DNA from: Pratylenchus scribneri
Taxonomy: Eukaryota > Nematoda > Chromadorea > Rhabditida > Pratylenchidae
Direction of reading: 5' to 3'
DNA length: 64,000 nt
Assembly (NCBI GenBank): GCA_030063045.1
Contig: JAQSEB010000203.1
Coordinates: 558,001 to 622,000 of the forward strand
Shown here in pieces: positions 21,708 to 31,989 of this stretch. Numbering within the stretch: the stretch's first letter is position 1; each line of letters opens with the position of its first letter. The notes under the pieces are model-generated. The model was not told the DNA's origin. It made no database searches and saw only the letters and a list, made by a program, of their open reading frames with translations. Position numbers and translations under genes: made by a program.

Positions 21708-24700
21708 TTAAATAAGTTTCCTCTTTTCTTTTCTATCAATTATATCATCATAATTTGTCAACTTTTTATCATCATCAATATAGATGAGATCATGATGCGC
21801 ATAGCCCGGAATGTTCATTTCATTGAAATTATGGTGCCCTAAATTTGTTGTTCAAAATAATTTAAAATAATCTATTTTGGAAAAATTTTTGATATCAGTA
21901 TTTTTGGCACAATTAGAAAATTTTTCAGATCTTAGCAATTTTCAAATTCTACGGCTATAAAATATCATTTTTCGTCAAAAATTTTGTTATCCTTTTTGCA
22001 CATTCATTAAATAAAATTTATAAAAATTTTAAATTATTTATTTAGAATTATTTTAAAATTACCTTTCGAATTAGGATTTCCACCATCTTGATCATTAATT
22101 TTCATTTGGGGCTGATGAGCCCGAAGGAGAGAGTTTGCAAATTTTCTCATCTTAAATTTACCTCCATCCCCTTCTTCTTCATCACTACTCAACATTGATT
22201 CCGGCTCATTGTCCGTATTAATGATCTGCTCGGATTTTTGATAGTGAGACTTAAATTTTCCTCCACCAATTCCGAAATTTCCCAATTCTGCCAAATTTGA
22301 ATATGAGCCTCTTTTTTGTTGTCTTCCCCATTTTAATTCTTTCTCATCAATTTCACTGTTTTCCAATGGCTCCGAATTTCCATTTTCATAAAATTCGGCT
22401 ATTTTCCTTTTTGGTGCCGTAATAATTTTATTTAATTCCACAAATTTTTCATTTCCCGGATTTATTCCATTTTTTGATGTCTCGGCTTCATCATATTCCA
22501 TTGGCCTTTTTCCTTTTGCCAAAAGAAGACGTCTAGCTTTATCATTGTCAATATTCAATGTGTTGTCATCCAAATTCATCATCTCATTTTCCATCCTTGG
22601 AGAAATTGGCGGTGTATCCAAATCGATTGTATTCAATATGTCATCCAAATTTATTATCATATGTTCTTCTTCCCCAATATTTTTTGGCGACATTGGTGGA
22701 GTATCCAAATCAATAGGTTTCGGTGATGGAACAGAATTTTCTGATATTTTAGACTCCGGCGATGGTGCCAATTCTTTGCGCTTTGACGACGATGATGGTG
22801 TTTTTGGTGGCGTTTTGGGCTTTAATGGCGACGACGGCAAAAGAGTCATAAACATCGTTGTTTTGCCTATAAATTATTTGCATTTTATATTTTTGATTAT
22901 ATCGGATTACTCCCGGTTATCCCCGCTTATACTTTTTGCCGAATTATACCGGCCGGCTTATTTTTCATATACATTTTCCGGAATACACCGGCTTATTTTT
23001 TACATATATATTTTACCGAATTATGCCAGCACAGGTTACTCTCTGATCATTCTATTATTAAATTTCCTGTCAAAAAATGAAATTTTAAATATTTTAAAAT
23101 TTTTCATTTTTTAATGTTTTTATTTTTTAAAATATTTTTTCTTCTTATTCAATGATATTATTTTATTCTTTTATTCTATTTTTTATGTTTAATTTTATCC
23201 AGCATTAAATTTTTTCTAACCTTTTTTAGCTGACGGCTGTTTAAATCTTTCTAATGCAGTATTTTTCAATGGCATTGATGGGGGCACCGGCGGAAGGGAA
23301 AATGGCAATGAAATTTGTTGTCTTTGTTCTATTTGTTGAATGTGTTCCCCTTCGCGTATATCAATGTTGTAATGGTTCTTTCGTCGTCTTATTTTAATTT
23401 GCGGATGCCGAAACGGATTCCTCTCCCTTTTTAATTCATTAAAGGCCGAAGAATGAAGGGCTAAAACTTTCAAAAAAATTTTGTTTTCAAATTTCCAAAT
23501 TTAAATTTATGGTATTTTTAATAAAGTTTACCACCCGAATTTTGCCATTTCCTAAGTAATAAACAATTTTTTATGCTATCAATAAAACTTTAATTCCATT
23601 TTGTTAAGCTATTCAAATTCAAATTGAGTAATTTAATATATGATTGATCAAAATATAAATGGCCAAAAATGTTATAGTCAAAAGACAAAATTTTCCTGAT
23701 AGACCTATTTTGCCGTGGTACCAATCAAATCATTCAATATTAATTTCTTCTTTAGGCTTATACAAATAATTTATTAAATTTAAAACTAATATCCAATATA
23801 AAAATAAATAGATTTTATGTGCAAAATTCGAGAACACAGATTTCTTTTCAACAAAAAAATATGGTAAATTTATTTTTAATTAATTTAATAATTATAATTT
23901 CTAACAATAGTAATTTGCAAACCGTCAGGTATTTTTTGCTTTATCATGTCCCATTGTTCCGATGTCAAACATTGGTCGATTGTGTGTAGATGTGGATCCT
24001 TCAATAGCAAAATTTTTTAATATATGTACAAAATTATGATATCGAATTAAATTGCTCACCAAATATGTTCCATCATGTTGCAAAATATTTGTGGAAATTG
24101 AAAGCCCATCATATATTTTAGCATCAATTCCCGGAAATGCGGCATCCTCAAGAATAATGAAATATGTTTTGGATGTCAATTGGGTCATTTTAAATTGAAT
24201 ATAATTCGTCCTCTTAAAAGAGAATATATAAATTACAAAAACAAATGAAAAATAATATGATGCTTTTTCTTTAATTTTTAGATTTATTTAAAAATCTGAA
24301 ATACTACACTCGATTCGTCTAGCAATTTTAGATGTTCAATCAATTATTGACCCAATTAAAAGATCCATATTAGATTTATAGTCCAAATTTTGGCTATAGC
24401 TAATTTAATTAAATATTCTCTATCACCAATAAATGGAAAAAATTCAAAAAAGACGCAATTTTTCCAGTTTTTTGCAAAAATTTTCCAAACATTTTTACAT
24501 CAAAAGGCTAAATTTGACCTTAAATAGTCAAAAATTGAAGTAATTAAAAATTATTATATTTTTTAAATTAGTTTAAAAGCTACTCTATTTTTATTAAAAA
24601 AAATTAGAATATAAAATATAATCAATCGACTCACTTTTCGCCCATCCACCGTGCTGACTTTAAATACGAATACATTGTTACTATGAATGATGGCCATTCT

Positions 24701-26052
24701 TGGGCGAATTCCTGTTTCTGGCGGTACCATTTCATCAATCCAATTTGACGGTATTTCTAATTGCACACTTAAATAAATATTTTAAATAGAATTTTTAATT
24801 CTTTTTCAAATTAATAAATTTTATAAATATTTTATACTTAAATTTGACGGTATATTTGATTATTCCATCTATCTTTGACTAGTGATTACCCAAATTTTTA
24901 ATAGCCGTAATCTTTCATGTTATTAAAAAATACTTTAATGTTTTAAGCAATTTCAACAAAGCATTTTAGTTATCTAAAGTCAGATAATTATGGCCAAAAA
25001 ATGAAAACTTCTCGACCTGTTTTGACACTTTTATGGTCATAATATTTGTCCAATTTCAATTAAATCCATTAATTTTGTTACTTCTTAATTAATCGCCAAC
25101 AGATTTTTTCTCCCCTTAAATAAAAATTACCATGTTAACCCTAAAATTGTTCTATCCTAAAAAAATCACCTAAAATAATGTTTTTCATCTGTTTAACAAT
25201 CAAATATGAATAATAAAATAAGAATCTTGAAAAAATCAAATTTGTGGGAGAATAATTAAGAAGTATCTTATTTTTTGTTTCTCAAATTAACGCATCAGAT
25301 GTAGGATTAAATAATAATTAGTAGCAAATTATTATTATTTTTCATTTAATTGATATTTTCCCAAAATTCGGATGTGTAATTTTTTTCTTTTTTTTAATGT
25401 TAAAAAACCCACAAATCTTGCAAATCAGTTTCGGCTTCTAGTCGAGTTTGATAATCCCTTAGACGGAGTGGGACGGTTAGTGGCGCGGCCGTTTAGTGGC
25501 GAAAGCTAATAGCTAGGCGCCTAATGAATGGTTTATAATGTTTTATATATCATTTAAAAGAGCAAAAAATTCTCTATGAGTCCATATAAAAATCAAATTT
25601 TAAAACATATTTTTACATTTTTTAAAATTCAAAAACCATAAAATTTGACACTATTTTGCCCATTTTTATTAAAAAAATCACAACTTTTTTTATTTAAGAC
25701 AATATAAACTGTTTTTTATATCATTCGATAGATAATGCATTGCTCTATCAAATGAATATAAAAACATTCAATATGGTTTAGATTAAGATGAGTTATAAAG
25801 CAAAAACTGGTCCGCCACTAACCGGCCGGCCACTAACCGTCGCGTACCCTCCCTTAGATCCTTATGAGTTATTTTGGCCAATGTCAATCGAAATCGACCA
25901 CTTCCATTTGGAGATAATTTCGGCTGTTCGGTCAAATCATTGGCGACTATTTGAGCATTAAAGTAAAAGTTTTCATCGTAGGCCGAAATTTGGCATAGCA
26001 AAAATTGGAGTATAAATAATTGTATTAAAATTAAAAAAGAAAAGAAATTCAT
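21708..26052 (-). pseudogene. Secreted NLS-bearing family protein, copy C (exon 1 interrupted)
   Basis: Minus-strand copy with exons 26052-25413 (containing a transposon), 24767-24635, 24212-24060, 23998-23923, 23460-23221, 22866-22063 and 21838-21708. Start context is TTCAG-AAGGC-ATG. The signal peptide is MNFFSFLILIQLFILQFLLC. Landmarks match A and B: LSPNGSGRFRLTLAK, VDGRK, DMIKQKIPD, HPQIKIRRRKNHYNID, LLPSSPLKPK, IDLDTPPMSPKNI, LLAKGKRP, ITAPKRKIAEFYENG, KWGRQQKRGS, FANSLLRAHQPQMK, and GHHNFNEMNIPGY in the last exon. Removing the 387-bp element plus one 8-bp repeat leaves exon 1 at 245 bp, in the same phase as A and B. As it stands, translation stops inside the element, so this is a recently disrupted copy or one allele. 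Its Ser/Pro linker is longer than in B. Confidence 0.75.
25464..25850. mobile_element. hAT-like element in exon 1 of copy C
   Basis: A 387-bp insertion flanked by an exact 8-bp repeat CCCTTAGA (25456-25463 and 25851-25858). The ends share GACGGTTAGTGGC in inverted orientation (left CGGAGTGGGACGGTTAGTGG; right, reversed, AGGGTACGCGACGGTTAGTG). AT-rich interior without a gene. GC-rich ends and 8-bp duplication match the other hAT-like insertions in the window, but the terminal sequence is a different family. Confidence 0.85.
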
Positions 26053-27339
26053 GCCTTCTGAATTAAATGGGAAAAAATAATAAATTATTTTATTTTGGTA
26101 TTTTACCCACTAATAAATTTTTGGAATGTGGAAAATTTAGAGAATGAAATTTTTGACTGAGGAATTAGAAAAATTAAGCAATGAGCCAATATTATATTAT
26201 CCTGGACAAATTTATCCCCATTTTGGGCAATTTTAATCAATTCTGGCCGCCGCCCAAAAGCCGCATTCGCTTCTCGGCTGCGCGAATGCTTAATTGTTGG
26301 CAAAATAACAGCCGCACTCATCAAAATGAGAAAGGGATGGTGACTGATTGCGATTTGCGAAGGTGGAGGGATTTATGGGAGCGAAAAAAATTTTTTGAAG
26401 GGAATCTAGTAGAGAGAAAAAAATTTTTAAATTTAAAAACCAGAGTATTATGGAAATTTTTCCGGAAACTGAAAATCGAATTTTTAAGGAAATTTCGGAA
26501 TCAAAAATTCACTTTGAACCAATCACTCGTGATTCCTTAACATACATTTTATTCTCATGAGAATACCTCCGAGCTCTCTCTCTCCTTGATTCCACATCTT
26601 CGAATTTCCTTGGCTCTAGCTCATCATTCCTGGGCTCATAATAGAAATAGAAATAGAAATAGAAATGGCCCTCAATTTCCTCTTTTGCTGAAATCATTGA
26701 CTGTTGCCGAAAATGAATTTGCTTGATAGAGATGATGGGGCAGTATTGCGGCATCCGCCACCGCCTTCAATATCACTTTAATCGATTATACAGAGGTTCG
26801 AAGAGCGCCTAAACTCTGGCTGCTGGGCACTCTTACACGGAGCCATCGTTTTATTAGGGTGATTTCATGTGAAGGTCCGAAGAGCGCGCGAAACTCACTG
26901 TCATATGAGCAATCTTTACTTTGGCCTGATTTCATGTGATTTGCAGGCCATCATTTTTTTGCCATCGACTTTTTGGGGGAATTCTTTTTGTTTTTTGTTT
27001 TAAATAATTTTGGAGAAATTGAAAAATAATAATAGAAAATATTAAAATTGATAACAAGGGTATTCCGGATGGATTGACTATAAATATAAATTTTATTATT
27101 TATATTATTCCAATAGTTTTTGTACATTCTTTACTAATCCATCGAATATTTATTCAATTCTTTTCAATTTTTCACGATTTTTTATTTTTTCCATTTTCAA
27201 AATTGCCCAATTTAAATATAAATTAAAACAACAATTTTATTCTAATTCTTGATAAATAATATTAAATATAATTTGATTAAAATGCACATAACTTCATTCA
27301 AATATTATCGATTTATTGATTAATTTATTCATTGATTCA
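26053..27339 (-). promoter_or_regulatory. Upstream region of copy C with conserved block
   Basis: On the minus strand the islands at about 26960-26735 and 26330-26225 match those before A and B: CACATGAAATCA, GCGCGCTCTTCGGACC, GGCGGTGGCGGATGCC, then GTGCGGCTGTTATTTTGCC and GGGCGGCGGCCAGAATTGAT. The GCGCTCTTCG motif occurs twice (near 26805 and 26876). A short GAAATA tandem run lies at 26641-26665. The remainder is AT-rich and shows no gene. Confidence 0.5.
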
Positions 27340-27612
27340 TCAAGTGCAGCATTTATAGCGAAATCCTTGGAAAACGGTGTTGCATCCTTCATCGGTCCAA
27401 TCCTCGTAAACTTTTTCTTTGCATCCGGCCGATTTGGCACTGGAAGTTCGAGGCACACATTTCTCACTCCAATATGAGCCTTTTGGACATTCCTTCACTT
27501 GGCAATGAACACCCTTTAACTCATGCCAAAAAGTCCCCGGGCAGTCGTAGCCAACAATTTGATGAAGGGAAATGCAACAGAAAAGAATGATCGAAATTCG
27601 AAGCAAAAACAT
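27340..27612 (-). CDS. Small secreted cysteine-rich protein, 90 residues
   Basis: Single exon; the ATG directly follows a splice acceptor (TTTCCGCAG-ATG), as in an SL trans-spliced transcript. Signal peptide at residues 1-21 (MFLLRISIILFCCISLHQIV), then a mature domain with eight cysteines: YDCPGTFWHELKGVHC, VKECPKGSYWSEKC, AGCKEK, DEGCNTVF and YKCC at the end. The Cys spacing suggests a disulphide-bonded extracellular domain. It does not match Kunitz, ShK or trypsin-inhibitor-like patterns I know. It could be a secreted effector or a defence peptide. Confidence 0.7.
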   Translation of the reverse strand: MFLLRISIILFCCISLHQIVGYDCPGTFWHELKGVHCQVKECPKGSYWSEKCVPRTSSAKSAGCKEKVYEDWTDEGCNTVFQGFRYKCCT

Positions 27613-29065
27613 CTGCGGAAATAAAAATATTTTTATTTAGGATTTTGGGTAGCATATTTAATTTAGTTAAAAAAACACTAAAATGGCAAAATGTTATCCT
27701 AAATCGTCAAAAATTCTATAGTCTATACACTATACCCATTCGATTGGTATATAATTTGATCTCTTCCTGGTTGCTGGTTTGTTCAAAAATTAAGGATATT
27801 ATTAAACCGTTTAAACCGATTTTGGGTTTTTCGTTCAAAATTAATTTAAAATTGGTTCAATCTAAAAGCCAAATCATTTATCAAATGATGCATCTCGAAG
27901 GGGTCTATCGATTTGGTATAGGGTTGGGGATCAAGGACAAACAATTGAACCGCTATAACTTATAATATTTTCGACATTTCAATATTTGTTTCGCCATTTT
28001 AAATATTTCCCTTTTATTTACTTAAATTATACCTTTTTTAGTTTCGGCTTATTTTATGTAATTGATGTATTTTTAATCAAATGAATTGGCTAAAATTGTG
28101 ACGAATTGTTTTCTTTAAATTTGAGAGAAGGAAAAGGAAATAGAGAGAATTATTCAATTGAATTTTTTTAAATGAAATTTTTAATTTATTTATAGAATTT
28201 TCATTATATATAATATAAAATATTCTTAAAATAGAATCATTGCTTACATTTAAAAATCCATTAAAAATTGAATAATTTTCCGACATTTTTAGAGAAAGAC
28301 AATTTTATTTTTAATGGATGAAATTTTTGACTGAAATTATAAATATTTTATAAATAAAATTTATTTTTAGAATTTGTATTTTATTTTTTTATCATTCGAA
28401 AAAATATTAAAATGATTGGAATTATCACAATTTTCAAAAATATAAAGAATAGCACAAATAATGTAGAAAATTAATTGAAATGTGTGAAAAATTATTTTGC
28501 TCTTTTCTGTTTCATTTTTCTCTATCAATTATTGGCTACAATTATCCGAAACTTGGCAATTCTTGCCAAATAGTCCGGTTAAAAAAGGCCTAGAACACAA
28601 AAAGTGCATTTCTTCATAGTGCTAAAAAATTCGCCTAATTTTTTGTCAAAATTTTTGTGAAGTATTAGTAGCCAACTAACCGTATTTATTCTAATAGAGT
28701 CCCCCCCCCCCCCCTATTGCATTAGCAAGTAGCAACCCGCTTTTATTTATAGCTTCCTTTTTCTAAGAGTCTCTGTAATCTATTTATGAATTTGTTTGAA
28801 TTTTCTATCAACAAATGTACATAAATGCACCTGTCTTAATTTTTTATATGAAAGTAGGAATTGGAATTTATAAATATTTTAATTAAATGAATTTATAAAA
28901 AGAGATAAATAAAATTAAAAATACATGAAGTAATTGACCAAAATTTTAAAAAATGAATCAATGCAAATTTTTGAAAAAAAATTTGAAATTATAAATAAGA
29001 TGACATCTCTGCTGATGAATGAAATTTTAGATTATTGAATAAAAATCACATAAAAATGAAATGAT
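27613..29065. other. AT-rich intergenic region with a C14 homopolymer
   Basis: No supported gene. A plus-strand frame at 27645-27965 spans sequence with local inverted similarity (CGATTGGTATA and CTATCGATTTGGTATA) and lacks any family signal. A run of 14 C at 28701-28714 stands out in this AT-rich background. Confidence 0.5.
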
Positions 29066-30867
29066 CTATTTTCTGCATCCTCTCTTTCTGCTGGTGGCCT
29101 TTTTCACTTTTGACACAGGCATCGGCGATTCGTAATATTTTGATTCTTTGCATACTTTGGGAAGTTTGCTTGGAGAAATTGTTGAACAAATTTCTGAAAA
29201 TAATTTTTTTTGAAAAAAAATCTAACTCACTTCTACGTCGAAGAATGTATTCCTTTTTTGCCTTTTTACCACCCGCCGGCGATTTGCCATTTTTCTGGAA
29301 AAACATATATAAAAGTTTTAATTAATAAAATGGATATATTTTGTTCATAAAATCAGATTTATCCAAAATTATCAGTTAGAAAGAACATTGACATTTTTAT
29401 GGCCAGATAATTGGCCTTTTTTAATATATGTTTTTATCAGACCAATAAAAACATTGGATTGATAATTTTTATTTTTAAATAATTAATCCCATCCCATCCT
29501 CACCTTTTTGTCATCAATTTGTGGTTTCACCGGTTGAGTGGTGCTTCCGGCTTCGGTTAGGGCTTGAATCATTTGGTCAATTTCTGATATTATTGGCTTA
29601 ATATCTTCACAATCTTCTTCCCTTTGTTCGTTTTGATGATCATTAACATTTATTGCTTTATTCTCTGCATTTCCCTGCATAATAGACCATAAATTAAAAT
29701 GGAAGGCAATTTATTATCCCATTTTTTTAATTTTTTACCCAACCTTTTTTACTCCAAATGGAATTTTTAACTTCTAATTAATCAGAAGCCAGTTTTAAAC
29801 ACTACAAACCTTATATACCAATTTGTAAATCTCATGGAGAAGCATCGAATATTTATAAAATATTGGGTTTTTGCCCAAAATAAACATTTAAAAAAAACTG
29901 GAAATATGGTTTAAATAAATTAACTCGCACAGTTTTGATTTAAACTATAATAATAATAATAATAAGCAATGCTATATGTCAAAAGAGGCATCTCGATGGG
30001 GAACTACAAAATGGTATAAAATTTGTAATGTCCAAAACCGGTTTCCGATTTAATGGAGTAAAAATTATTTTTTGGTGAAAATGAAGTAAAAAATGAGATA
30101 AAAATATAAAAAAATGGGTAAATGATATTTTATCACAAATTTCCAAGGACCACCTCGGTAATTTAACTATGCAGACTCTCATGAACTAACCTTTATTACT
30201 TCATCGATTCTAGATTTTTTCAACGGAGTATTTGATGGCCCAATTAATTTATTTGAACGCTGCTTTGTTGGTTGGTTCGGCAAAATTTCGGTTTCACAGT
30301 TGCAGTTTTTGATTATTTCTTTTTTCAATGAAATTATGAATTCATCCAATGTAGCCTTAATAAAATCCTTATTTTCATAGCTTTTTTAATTTTGAGTTTT
30401 AGACGAAAAGGATGGCAGATTTGTATTCTGCTCATCGAACCGCGTCGATTGAGCTATAACTTGATCAGAAAAAATTTTTGACAATTTTTCAACCAAAGGG
30501 GGTACCCTTCACTTTTAAGGGTGAATAATTTTAAGTGGCCATAACTTGGCGAAAAGAGGTTGCCCCCGTGAAATTATTGCATATTCGTACTCAGCTCATC
30601 GAGCGCTGTCGAATGAGCTATCATACGTCCGAATATGAGAAGTTACCATAAACTACAATTTTACCAAAAATAAAATAAAAAAATTTTAAATAATTTGAAT
30701 AATATATATGTGCAAAATTATTTGAATTTAATTGTAAAAATAAATCTAAAAGTAAATTTACCCGAAAAATGCTCAGAACTCAATTTGGATTTAAGGCCTG
30801 GCAGCGATTCAATTCGATCCGGTTCATAAAAGCCATTGGAAGTGTTGCTGCAGGATTCGGCAATTTT
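29066..30867 (-). CDS. Unknown Lys-rich protein, probably nuclear (5' part unresolved)
   Basis: Four exons fit together in phase: 30355-30191, 29674-29504, 29294-29231 and 29193-29066, ending in TAG. They read ATLDEFIISLKKEIIKNCNC, NKLIGPSNTPLKKSRIDEVI, an acidic middle (EQREEDCEDIKPIISEIDQM), then KNGKSPAGGKKAKKEYILRR and a basic tail (SKLPKVCKES, VSKVKKATSRKRGCR). A further upstream exon is likely at 30867-30762 (KIAESCSNTSNGFYEPDRIE), but its phase does not join directly, so one exon is missing from the model, perhaps around the repeat at 30400-30660. Acidic and basic blocks with SP/TP sites suggest a chromatin or nuclear protein. I do not recognise the family. Confidence 0.5.
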
Positions 30868-31989
30868 CTGTGAATTTAAATGATGAATAAATTTTACATT
30901 TAGGAAAAGAGTTTTATGAAACCATTTATCTTCAATTATTTTCTACCAAATAAAAATTTTTAATATTTTACAATCTTATGGATTTATGCAATGTTTTTTT
31001 TCTGGATTTATTTTTACAAGGCATTTCTAAGATGGTAAAATTAAAAAAAAATTATTTAACTTTTTATTTATTTAGAAAAAAATTTTAAAAATTATTCTAA
31101 TAAAAATGTTTCCCTTTGTCCCCTGACAAATTACATACAATTTTAAATCTTATTAAGCTCTGGTTATTTTTTAAAATTAACTCTAACATTTCTATATGGA
31201 TACAAAAATAAAAATGATTTTTTTAAAACATTCTTAATTTTTATTATAGATTAGATTAAATATAATTTTATTTTTAAAATATTTATTATTATTATTATTT
31301 ATTATTATACTAATATTTGGTAATTTTTTTTACCGGAAAATTTATCACCAAAATGATTAAAATTATCAAATTAATTATTATTTTTTGCATTATTAAAAAT
31401 TATTTTTTAATTTTTAATTCATAATCCATTAATTTTTGCAACATTTTTATAGGCCCAAAAAGTTTGTGATTTATATTTTTTAAACGAACTCTTTAACAAA
31501 TATTTTAAATTCATTACAGCTGCTACAATTTTAATTCAATTAAAATTCTTTTAATTGCCGTAATTTTAGCGATAAATCACATTAAAATGTCCTGTAAAGA
31601 GCAATCTCAGTCACATTTGTGGCTTGAACCCCTTTTTTATATTTAAAAATTCTCTACATATGAATTTATTTACAATCTTTTGTTTACTTTAAAAATTTAT
31701 ATTTGAAAATTATTAAGCCTCCTGTGCTGGTTGGCTGTGTAAATTTTACATTAAATTTGCGTTTTTAAGTTTATAAATCAAATTTAGGTACATATAGTTC
31801 AATTAAAATTAAAAAATATAATCACATTGTCTTTTCTAAATTTAGCCATTAAATTTTTAAAAATTATTTCGTCATTATAAAAATGTCTAAATGATAAGAA
31901 TAAACCATTTTATGATTTTTTATATTAAAAGAATAAAAATAATGATCTAAAATTATAATAAAATCATTTTATGAAATAAATTAAATTAA
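30868..31989. other. AT-rich region between unknown gene and receptor
   Basis: Nothing coding seen. Segments near 31320-31530 and 31715-31770 look loosely like 60870-61030 and 61186-61240, both 3' of minus-strand genes; this may be an old duplicated flank. Confidence 0.4.

Noticed and set aside
27645..27965. 106-residue plus-strand frame
   Set aside because: Crosses locally repeated sequence, lacks any domain and starts within the 5' flank of the secreted gene.
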